Translations under genes and position numbers: made by a program | Shown: piece by piece, positions 1-8,954 of the stretch | Position numbering within the stretch: position 1 is the first letter of the stretch | Layout of the letters: every line of letters starts with the position of its first letter | Assembly: GCA_039519185.1 (NCBI GenBank) | Contig: CM076851.1 | Span: 51,504,751-51,568,750 of the forward strand | DNA from: Astragalus membranaceus | Lineage: Eukaryota > Streptophyta > Magnoliopsida > Fabales > Fabaceae | Direction of reading: 5' to 3' | DNA length: 64,000 nt | Notes under the pieces: generated by a model | Told to the model about the DNA's origin: nothing | The model's database searches: none | Seen by the model: the letters and a program-made list of their open reading frames with translations, nothing else

Positions 1-558
1 CTTTTCAGTTTAACTGATGTGGATTGTGTATAATTGTTCGACCTGTTTCTACCTTTTGGGTTTAATTAATCTCATTTGTCACTAATATATTATTTCCATG
101 TCTTGATATAAGTTTTCATATGACATATTTCACTTTTCTCATCATGATTTATTTAATATTTCTTCTTTGGTTAGTGTCTGATGACGTGAAGAGTCATTAC
201 CTATATTTAAGAGAAGACTCAGGTGGCTTGTTCGTCTTTGGGCTAGAGAGACACAGGTCCAGGTACATATTGTTTTCAATCATGATCTATTTTCTTTATA
301 AGGAGTTTCATTTATGTCATGGAATGATATTATTATCCTTTTTGTCTTCTGAGTTCTGACATTCTTCCCCTCAGTCAGTCTTGGTTATCAATGTCTCATT
401 TAGAAAACAAAATCTGCCCAGCTTTAAATTCTAATTGTAATAATCAAGCCTTTCACAAGAATTTTAACTGTTTTCTTATAGGGAATTGTAATGCTTATGT
501 CAAGGGAATTTTAATTATAGAGACAATAGAGAAACAAAGAATAAAAGAATAGCCATGT
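1..558. other. AT-rich region, no gene recognised
   Basis: I see no protein family, tRNA or TE signature here. The one short open frame (120-359) is hydrophobic and unlike any family I know. The stretch ends at the left tip of the CACTA-like element. No upstream ARGONAUTE exon is visible, which argues that the AGO exon at 836-1008 is not the end of a resident gene. Confidence 0.5.
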
Positions 559-835
559 CACTACAAGAATAACCTAAATTAGCGTCCAATGACGGAGTTT
601 TTGTCTGTCACTACTGCTTAAGATTCCGACGGATTTCCCAGAGATTATGTCGTCGCTACATTTTCAGTGTTCTTCCCGCTTCATTGGATTCTTAATTATG
701 CTTTGGATGGGGTAATTTTGTGCCTTTTTGGTTTATTGTTGCTGTACTTAATAGGAAAAGAGAGGGTGGTATTTGTACATTTATTTATATTTTATTATAC
801 ATGGATTGATCTCATTAGTAAAATCTTTGATGCAG

Positions 836-1008
836 TTGCGCCTATATGCTATGCTCACCTGGCTGCAACCCAGATGGGACAATTCATGAAATTTGATGAT
901 AAGTCAGAGACCTCTTCGAGTCATGGTGGAAGTGGAATTAACGCTTCTCCAGTCCCTCAGCTTCCCAAGTTGGAGGAGAAAGTGTGCAACTCTATGTTCT
1001 TCTGTTGA
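836..1008 (+). pseudogene. Captured terminal exon of an AGO4-clade ARGONAUTE gene
   Basis: After a TTTGATGCAG acceptor ending at 835, the frame reads VAPICYAHLAATQMGQFMK, then ETSSSHGG, then an acidic/basic tail ending NSMFFC and a TGA at 1006-1008. This is the extreme C-terminus of the PIWI domain of plant AGO4/6/9-type proteins, which load 24-nt siRNAs in RNA-directed DNA methylation. Only about 57 residues remain. The N, PAZ and MID domains and the catalytic residues are absent, so it cannot be functional alone. It sits inside CACTA-like termini and is followed by what looks like the donor gene's 3' UTR. It could instead be the end of a real gene with nearby repeats, but no other exon lies upstream. 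Confidence 0.82.
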
Positions 1009-1060
1009 GGCTGGTGGCCCCTGTTAAACTTTTATGTTTGTTAGACTGTAAGCTTACTGG

Positions 1061-1176
1061 GTTTGCAGAAAGAACAGGCGGAAGCCTTTTGCACTTTCCT
1101 TCACATGTTTAATATTTGGTTTGTAGAAAGAACTGGCGGAAGCCTTTTGCACTTTGGTTCACATGTTTAATATTTA
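1061..1176 (+). repeat. 58-bp tandem duplication downstream of the AGO exon
   Basis: Two head-to-tail copies (about 1061-1118 and 1119-1176) share GAAAGAAC, GGCGGAAGCCTTTTGCACTTT and CACATGTTTAATATTT with a few substitutions. They lie in the presumed captured 3' UTR. Confidence 0.85.
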
Positions 1177-1359
1177 TGATGTGTTTTGCTGGTGGCCTTA
1201 CTGTGCCAATCTTCAAGAGGGGAAATTGATTGATTTTGATCATAGAGTCTATGTTAATTTCATGTTTTAGTACTGATTAGTTGAGTCAGATTATGGATAT
1301 AACTATTAAATAGTATTTTGGATGTATAATTTAATTTTTTTTTATTTTTTTTAAATTTC

Positions 1360-1590
1360 TGACGGATTTGCGACGAAAATGTGTCAGAGTTTGCGACGAC
1401 TTTGCCACGGATATTTGCGACGGACTTGCAACGAGTTTGCGACGGATTATTTGCGACGGGGAGTTTCGTCGCAAACGCTTTGCGACGAGCTGTTTTGCCA
1501 CGACAATTCGTCCGTCGCAACTTCCGTCGGAAATTCAAATTTGCCACGGAAAAAAGTTCATTTGCGACGGAAATTGCCGTCGCAAATGAG
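1360..1590. repeat. CACTA subterminal repeat array (GCGACGG / CCGTCGC)
   Basis: About 230 bp densely packed with TTTGCGACGG-type motifs in both orientations, GC-rich against AT-rich flanks. Subterminal arrays like this are the usual transposase-binding region of CACTA elements. The open frames crossing it are by-products of the repeat. Confidence 0.75.
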
Positions 1591-1606
1591 CGATTTTCTT
1601 GTAGTG

Positions 1607-2203
1607 AGTACTCTTTTTTCTTCTTGAGTCTTTTTTTCACGGGGTTTTGGCTCATAGATGTTTTAATGAGACCTCAAGGTAATTGTACGGATTAGATCGG
1701 TACCCATTGTACTCTCATTAATATAATCATTTGCTTATAAAAGAAAATTTTAACTAGTGTTGTGTTGCAATTGGGAGAGTCGATTTCGAATCTACAACAC
1801 TTCACTTCATCTCTCTCCTTAAGTCCTAATTATTTGCGCTCGACAAAAAAATATTAAAAAGTGTCTCGTTTCATTGATGTGGTAGAAAGATATTCTAATT
1901 TTCTTCCTAATAAAGACATTTTAATCTTTCTCTTCTGCTTGGTGTTGTGGCAAGTGGCAAGTGGCAAGGTGGGCGAATTAGGTATTTGGTATATGATGGA
2001 CCACAATTCATGGTTCGATCAAATTCTCCCATCAAATCCTACCATAGTCTCTCTGTATTAAATTATACATCTCTCAACCTTGGAAATCTAGGGTTCATAC
2101 CACCCATCATCGGCTATTGGTTCAACAGTCAATGTGTCATATTGTGATCAAAACATCACTAACTAGAAACAACGTGGATCACGATCGACTGCAGTCAAGA
2201 TTG
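1607..2203. other. Intergenic; possible LINE 3' tail at about 1670-1750
   Basis: The stretch with GGTACCCATTGTACTC followed by an AT-rich tail near 1700-1745 resembles 3' ends of plant L1 LINEs, but no coding part is attached. I see nothing else up to the Tat element's target site. Confidence 0.3.
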
Positions 2204-2208
2204 ACTAC
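2204..2208. other. Target-site duplication ACTAC (left) of the Tat element
   Basis: ACTAC precedes the 5' LTR. The matching ACTAC is at 17877-17881, after the last LTR bases that were carried past the nested hAT. Confidence 0.9.
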
Positions 2209-2629
2209 TGTTATGGTAATAGTAATATCTGCTAGTTACACCCCCCCTTCGCAAAGCCCAGTCAATTTAAGGCCCATTACATGAAATCAGGGTCCAAATC
2301 ATCAAGGGTCAAGATCACACGACGAGATCGAACGGCCCAAAGCCATCAAGACAAGCACCACTAAAACTCTATAAATACAGCATTCAATGCTCATTAATGG
2401 TAAGCAAGCTTTACAACTTAAACTTATTCACTCAAATACTGACTTGAGCGTCGGAGTGTTATTGCAGGTACAACCTTGCCATCTCAAGATCGACCACCTC
2501 AAGCTCGAACAAGTCCGACCTCCTCAAGATCGACTATCCCAAGACCAAAGGACATAAACAGAATCAAAGATAAAACATCTACTAACTGCGTAATACCAAT
2601 CACTAAGATCGGAAGCACAGTACCGAACA
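2209..2629 (+). repeat. 5' LTR of the Tat element (421 bp)
   Basis: Begins TGTTATGG and ends CCGAACA. It matches the split 3' LTR at 11610-11862 plus 16558-16728, apart from about six substitutions and a C-run length difference. Confidence 0.93.
2369..2377 (+). promoter_or_regulatory. TATA box in the Tat 5' LTR
   Basis: CTATAAATA lies in the first half of the LTR, the usual place for the U3/R promoter. The 3' LTR copy reads CTATATAAAT. Confidence 0.6.
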
Positions 2630-2630
2630 T

Positions 2631-2648
2631 TGGCGACCACAGTGGGAG
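2631..2648 (+). other. Primer-binding site of the Tat element
   Basis: TGGCGACCACAGTGGGAG starts one base after the LTR. It begins TGG, as expected for pairing with a tRNA CCA end. The exact tRNA was not determined; Tat/Ogre elements often use tRNA-Arg. Confidence 0.7.
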
Positions 2649-2690
2649 AATCAATACTCTATTTTCTCACCATCTCCTTGATCTTAAAAA

Positions 2691-4863
2691 ATGGCACCAA
2701 GGCGCCGTTCAAGACCGGCTAGTCCCGCGGTCGGACCCGAGGTCGACCCTCGGCAAACCCCTGAAGGCCACGTTCAGGACCTCACAAATTTGTCACAAGC
2801 TCGAAACCGATATCCCAATACAAATCTACCCCGGATACATTCGAGCTCAGATGAAGCTGGTTTACCGCCTCCCCCTTAATTGCTTCCAGTTTTGACCGAC
2901 GCTGTTCAACAGCTCGTTCAGTGACTGGCTCGACAGGAAGCCTTAAACCAAGAAAGAAGCAACTGCTTCACTGACCTCGAAGCCGAGGTAGCGAGGCTCC
3001 AAGCACGGAACGTTCCGGATCAAGAATCGACCGGGCAGGACTCCCTTGAGAAAAGAAATCCAACCCGAAGGAGACTCTTTCATCGATCTCCCCCGAGGAG
3101 AAAGCTCAATCATCGTTCTCCCCCACGCCATCACCGAGTGAATGGTTCCCGTTCTCCTCCGGCTCGACAATATGACGATCTGGAAGGCTCAAATAATCCC
3201 CCTCAACATCGTCCACACTGGGGCTCGACCTCACCAAGACGGCGTTCAAGAAGCCATGACAACATTCAAAACAACGATCAACCTCGACGCTACGGACGTC
3301 TCGATCCTCATTACGGACATCAACCACAACCTCGGGCGAGTCAACCTAGGCGGAAAGGTCCGTTCACAAGAGCAATCGATAACTTTCGAGTTCCAAGGTA
3401 TCTTGAAAAACCACCTGGAGCACTGAAGACTTACGACGGAACGGGCGACCCCAACAAGCATCTCGATCAATTTGACACGACCATGCAGTACCGAAATGTA
3501 CCGATGGAAATGAAGTGTCGAATATTCCCATTAACCTTGGACAAAATGGCCTCGGAATGGTTCCGGACTTTAAAATCGAACACCATTTCCTCTTGGGACC
3601 AATTGACAAAGCACTTCTCGGTACACTTTGCCCATTCCAAAAGCAAACCCAAAAATAAAAATGTTTTAGCATCTATCATCCATAGGGGGAACGAGCCCCT
3701 AAGAGAATACATAGAGCGATTCAACAACGAAGCTCTGCAAGTTCGACAGCTAGACGACGCTTTTTTCGAATCTTCTTCATGGCTCAAGGTCTATTTCCTG
3801 GAAGCCCGTTCCGAAAGCATATTAACACCTGGGAACCTAACACCTTGCAGGAGTTCCTTGAGCTATCCCAGTGTTTCATCAATGAAGAGGAAAATTCCAA
3901 AATCGACAAAGCATCATCACATGCCGAACCATCAAAACACCGCGTCGAGGTCGATCCTCGAAAGAATTCATGGAGCGTCGGCAAGAAGAATCGTCACCAG
4001 GTATATACTGAACTCAACGTCTCCAACGCCCAATTATTGGGGGAATGTTGGAACGTCGAGTTCAAGGACGTCAAACCTCCCAGATCCCTACCTATCCGAC
4101 CTGGACAAAAGGCTAACAAATACTGCCGATACCACAGAAGCAATGGCCATGACACAAACCAATGCAATGCCCTGAAAGATGACATTGAAGACTTAATAAA
4201 ACGAGGAAAACTATCTACTTATGTCAAAAGGGAGGGAGGACGGTTTGATGATGTCAGAAAGGAAAGAAAAGATGATCCTAGAACAAAGGGAAAGGAAGTG
4301 ACCGAGCCAGACCACGATGAATCAAATATAAGAAGATCAAGAGGGCACTCGATCATAATGATGATAACAGGAGGTTTTGATCATGAAGGGTCCGGAAAAT
4401 CAATGAAAAGAAAGTGGAAAGAATTGTTAAGTATAGCTTCGACGTCGGTGACCCCAACCAAAACAAATCGACCTCCACTATCTTTCAGCGATGACGATCT
4501 TATAGACGGGAAACCTAACAAACACGTACCTCTCTTAATCTCGGCAGTCATAGCCAATAAAGAGGTGCGTAGGATCTTGGTCGACCAAGGAAGCTCATTA
4601 GACATCCTTTTTTCGATCTTCTAAACAAAATGGGGATCGACAAAGAGGAACTTACCCCTTACAGAGGAACGGCCTTGTCCGGTTTCAACGGATCTCGAAC
4701 CAAACCCCTTGGGCATTTGGAGCTAATGGTTACTTACGGAACCGAACCAATGGTTCGAACCATCAAGACCAAGTTCCTCATCTTACCTTGTGAGTCCATA
4801 TACAACGGTATTATAGGAAGATCTCATCACACACTTAAAAATGAAATTCCATTCTCTCTGTAA
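2691..4863 (+). pseudogene. Tat gag-protease, disrupted
   Basis: Gag would form the particle and bind RNA; the protease would process the polyprotein. The frame opens at ATG 2691 (MAPRRRSRPASPAVGP), 60 bp after the LTR. It meets a TAA at 2877 and a TGA near 2920, then runs with an RS/RP-rich stretch into the retrotransposon gag domain (FRVPRYLEKPPGALKTYDG, then DKMASEWF). A frameshift near 3780 leads to the second half with a variant zinc knuckle, CRYHRSNGHDTNQC (C-x2-H-x4-H-x4-C instead of CCHC). The protease active site is ILVDQGSS at about 4575-4600, with DQG replacing the usual D-S/T-G, as is common in this lineage. Two more frameshifts follow near 4620 and 4850. Confidence 0.88.
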
Positions 4864-7000
4864 CAAGGTTATCACTTTGAACTCCGACTTAGAGTCTGCT
4901 TCCAGGTGTTTCTTCTTATGGACGAAGACCGAATGGAAGGTTTCGGAGCAAGAAGGGGTTCCCCCTTCAAAAGAGCTGTCAAATCCAAAGCGAGCTAAGG
5001 TTAGATCGACTGAAGTCAATACCACTGACATAGAGACACGATACGATCCAAAAGACAACGAGAATAAGGATGTTGACGAGCTAACCAAAGAACTCAAACG
5101 AAAAATTAAAAGACCTGAGCCTGACGGAGAGTTCATCAAAATACAGCTCGGAGTAGACCCCTCCAGAACAATCAAAATAGGAATCGACCTACCAGAAGAG
5201 GTTAAGATCGATTTGACCAAATGTCTTAACGACTTTGAGGACATTTTCGCTTGGTCGGCAGAGGACATGCCTGGGATCCCACCAGAGGTCGCTTGCCACC
5301 GGCTCGCAATTAACCCAGAAGCCAAATGGATCGCCCAAAGAAAGCGGGCTCAAAGCAGGGAGAAAGCCATTGCTGCTGCCAAAGCATTAGACGATCTCAT
5401 CAAAGCAAACTTCATTTCCGAGGTTAAGTACACGACCTGGTTATCAAATCCAGTCTTGGTGAAGAAAAACAACGGAAAATGGCGTATGTGCGTCGATTAC
5501 ACCGATCTTAATAAAGCTTGCCCAAAGGATGCTTTTCTTGTCCCCAGCATTGATCGACTGGTCGACAACGCCTCCAATTTTCGGTTATTATCCTTTATGG
5601 ACGCATACTCCGGATACAACCAGATCGCCATGTTTCCCCCAGATCAAGAAAAAACTGCTTTCATGACCGATTGAGGTAACTTCGCGTACCGTGTCATGTC
5701 GTTCGGGTTGAAAAATTGAGGAGCGACTTATCAAAGAATGATGAACAAAGTGTTCCAAAAGCAGATCGGCAAGAGCGTAGAAGTCTACCTCGACGATATG
5801 ATCGCCAAAAGCAGGAATGACAACGAGCATATAAACGACCTAAGAACAATTTTCTATGAGGTTCGGAAAAATAGAATGAGATTGAACCCGGAGAAATGCA
5901 CATTCGAAGTTCGAGCAGGGAAATTTTTGGGTTTTTACTTAACACAAAGAGGAATTGAGGCAAACCCTGATAAGTGTCGATCCGTAACAGAAATGCGAAC
6001 TCCGACAACCAAGAAAGAGGTGCAGAAACTCAATGGCATGATAGCCGCCCTATCTTGTTTCATATCTAATGCCGCATTCAAATCTCTTCCATTGTTCAAA
6101 CTTCTCAAAAAAGAAGAAAAATTTTTCGAGTGGACGTCTGAACAAGGTGAGGCCTTAAAACAACTAAAGAAAGCTCTTTCCGAGCCTCCGATTTTAACTC
6201 AACCAAACGAGGGTGAAACCCAGTATCTATACCTGGCAGTCTCGGAAGAAGCTTTAGTGACCGTTCTGGTGCGCGAGCTAGAAACCGGACAGAGCCCAAT
6301 CTACTTCGCAAGCAAAGCTCTACATGGAGCTGGGAAACGTTATCAGAAGGTCGAGAAGATCGCCCTGGCTCTCATCGTCGCAGCTTGACGTTTCCGAGCC
6401 TATTTCGTCGCTCACCAGGTGGTCGTCCGGACTAACTACCCCATCAGACAAATACTCCATAGACCCGATCTTGCAGGGAGAATGATTAAATGGGCCGTGG
6501 AACTATCAGAATTTGGAATTAAATATGAAGCTCGAACTGCACTAAAGGCACAAGTTTTGGCGGACTTCATGGCCGAAATGACCCCCGCTAACATCGAATC
6601 TGATGTATGGATCCTATATGTCGATGGATCCTCTAACCCAAACGGAAGTGGTGCTGGAATCATGTTAGAAAGCCCAATAGGGATCATCATCGAAGTTTCC
6701 CTAACTTTCAGCTTCCCAACATCGAACAATCAAGCAGAATACGAGGCTTGCATCGCCGGACTACGCTTGGCAATTGACCTCCGAGTTCTGCGGGTAAAAT
6801 TACATACCGACTCTCTATTGGTGGTCTCTCAAATCAGAAACCAATACGAGACGAAAGAATCGATCTTGCAAAAATACCTACTTTGGGTGCGGGCACTATT
6901 AGCTAAATTTGAAGCAAGCGAGGTAATTCATGTGCCAAGAACGGAAAGCCAACGAGCTGACATCCTCGCCAAGCTCGCAAGCACTAAAACCCCAGGAAAC
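4864..7000 (+). pseudogene. Tat reverse transcriptase and two RNase H domains, disrupted
   Basis: RT would copy element RNA into cDNA. Visible motifs: WLSNPVLVKKNNGKWRMCVD, then FMDAYSGYNQI, and the catalytic YLDD within VYLDDMIAKS at about 5785-5810. Connection and first RNase H follow (FFEWTSEQGEALKQL). The second RNase H-like domain shows YVDGSSNPNGSGAGI near 6620, TSNNQAEYEA, TDS and ADILAKLAS, all normal Tat features. In-frame stops break the polyprotein at 5672 (TGA where an Arg codon is expected), 5717 (TGA) and 6386 (TGA where Arg is expected). CGA-to-TGA changes fit deamination of methylated cytosine. Confidence 0.9.
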
Positions 7001-8227
7001 CAGAGAACGACCATCCAAGAAACACTCCACAAACCCAGTGTGTCTCTCGAGCCTCTTTTCAACTCGACCATCTGCATGCTCGAAGAAACTAACAGCTGGA
7101 TCACTCCAATCTTGGAATACATCATTACAGGAGAAGGGCTTCGGCCTTTTCAGTCGTCGATTGAAAACGCTATACAGAAGAAGCCTCTCTTCCCCGTTGA
7201 TAAAATGCATCGAGGGAGAAGAAGCAGTCTATGTCTTGACAGAAATTACTGGCCGACCATGGCAGGCGATGCTAGTGATCATGTGAAAAGATGTAAAAAA
7301 GGCCAAATCCACGCCAACGTCCACAATGCTCCCCCCACAGATCTCACGAGCTTATCCTCCACATGGCCCTTCGCATGGTGGGGAATATACTTGCTTGGAC
7401 CGTTCTCAAAAGCTCGGGGACAGGTCAAATTTTTGATCGTCGCCGTCGACTACTTCAGCAAATGGATAGAAGCGGAACCTTTGGCTACCATCACTGCAAA
7501 AAACTTCATAAAATTCTTCAGGAAAAACATTATGAGCAGGTTCGGGATCCTCGAGGTGGTAGTAACTGATAACGGAACTCAATTCACAGATGCAGGATTT
7601 CGAAAGCTAATGTTCGAGCTAAAAATCAAACATCATTTTACTTCTGTAGAACACCCTCAAACCAACGGGCAAGCAGAGGCGGCAAACAAAGTAATACTGA
7701 ACGGACTAAAGCGACGTCTTGACGATGCTAAAGGAAACTGGGTAGAAGAATTCCCTTATGTCCTTTGGGGATAAAGGACCACCCCCCAAAGCTCCACTGG
7801 AGAAACGCCTTTTAGGCTCTCTTACGGCAGCGAGGCGGTCATTCCTGTCGAGATAGGCGAACTTAGCTGGAGAACGGCAAATCCTAAAACTCAAAGAAAT
7901 AACGGCCAAGCTTTAAGAGAAGAACTCGACCTCATCGATAAAATCCGAGGTCGAGCTTCGCTTCGAGAAGCAATCATCAAACAAGGAGTAGCAACCAGGT
8001 ACAACGCCAAAGTCGTTCACAGAGATTTCGATCCCGGTGATCTAGTACTCAGAAGAGCTGACGTCGGTCAGAAAAACGCTTCCCAAGGAAAACTCGCACC
8101 GAACTGGGAAGGCCCCTACCAAATTTTGTCTAAAACCGGTAAGGGAGCTTTTAAATTGGGGACCCTCCAAAGAAAAAAGATTGAAAGAACTTGGAACGCA
8201 ACGAAGTTGAAGAGTTATTATCTTTAG
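7001..8227 (+). pseudogene. Tat integrase, disrupted, zinc finger partly deleted
   Basis: Integrase would insert the cDNA. The catalytic core is readable: DYFSKWIEAEPLATITAKNF (first Asp), VVTDNGTQF (second Asp) and HPQTNGQAEAANK (Glu), at about 7445-7690. The N-terminal HHCC finger is damaged. Residues leading up to it lie in another frame (KCIEGEEAVYVLTEI, about 7206-7250) and join directly to YWPTM, so the two His and roughly 30 residues are missing; only the Cys pair (VKRCKKGQ) is left. A TAA at 7772 cuts the frame. The C-terminal part continues in frame (EGPYQI, KLKSYY) to a TAG at 8225-8227, the natural end of pol. Confidence 0.88.
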
Positions 8228-8954
8228 AAAAAGGAATCATGTACGTTTCACATAAAGGACACTGTAATGTACTCCGACCTTATGTAAACACAAAGCGAGT
8301 TATTTATAATGAAGAAGGTAACCTTTCAAGTGTTTTCAGGAAAATTTCGTCGAGCTTGTCAAGGTTCTTACCAAGTTTCCACACATTCTTGATTTCATCA
8401 AACAGAATGTACGGACCAAATTTCCCTCTGCGGAAGTAACTGGGACCGATCTTAGATGATCTCCCCTAGCGACCACCCAAGGTCGCAAACTCTTTGAGAA
8501 ACAGTTAAATCCGAGTCGAGTCTCAGTAAACTATCTCAAAGAGACCAGGTCTTCAAGGATCGAAACGTCCTAAGAACGACCATCGGCCACAGCTGCCGAT
8601 ACCCCTACAGGGCGAGTTAAATCTGGGCCGAGTCCTGGTAAACTGTCCTATAGGCTCGAGCCCGGTAAATCGAGTTCCTCATTTACCGACGTTCTTACAC
8701 CATACATGCCATGCAGAATTAAAAAAGCATTCATAAAACTCGTAACGAGTTCCAAAAATAATCTTTACGAAACGACGTACATGACATGCAGAATTAAAAA
8801 AGCATTCATAAAGCTCGTAACGATCGATTGCAATCAGGTTTTTAAAATTACAAAACATCTCAGATTAAAAGACATGTTGAAGTTCTGAATCTATGCAAAA
8901 CCTACACGGATAAGAGTATACACCCAGAACTTCTGCAAAATAAACTCGAAATCA
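8228..8954. repeat. Non-coding spacer between pol and antisense gene, with direct repeats
   Basis: No coding sense is seen. A 39-bp direct repeat (CATGCAGAATTAAAAAAGCA...) occurs at 8710 and 8785, 75 bp apart. A looser pair built on GTTAAATC...CGAGTC...GTAAACT occurs near 8502 and 8608. This is where sense pol and antisense transcripts would converge, so terminators for both strands may lie here. Confidence 0.7.

Larger units (their letters stand above)
559..1606. mobile_element. CACTA-like DNA transposon, non-autonomous, with captured gene fragment
   Basis: The left tip reads CACTACAAGAATAA (559-572). The right tip (1593-1606) is its inverted partner, CACTACAAGAAAAT on the minus strand. This is the terminal signature of plant CACTA (En/Spm) elements. 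The 3-bp flanks are TGT and AGT, an imperfect target-site duplication. GACGG/GCGACGG subterminal motifs lie just inside both ends, sparse on the left (about 590-655) and dense on the right (about 1360-1590). No transposase is present, so mobility would need a partner element. The interior carries the terminal exon of an AGO4-clade gene. Ends and subterminal repeats are seen directly; mobilisation in trans is inferred. Confidence 0.72.

Noticed and set aside
120..359. Hydrophobic 79-codon frame
   Set aside because: No family resemblance, no splice or promoter context; typical chance frame in AT-rich DNA.
836..1008. A resident functional AGO4 gene
   Set aside because: Only the last exon is present and CACTA-like ends bracket it. 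No upstream exon occurs in the first 558 bases.
1260..1655. 131-codon minus-strand frame and three overlapping plus-strand frames
   Set aside because: They translate the GCGACGG repeat array (repeating VAN/FAT/RRK peptides) of the CACTA end.
2476..2895. 139-codon frame crossing the Tat 5' LTR and PBS
   Set aside because: Runs across LTR and PBS in a different frame from gag; a shadow frame.
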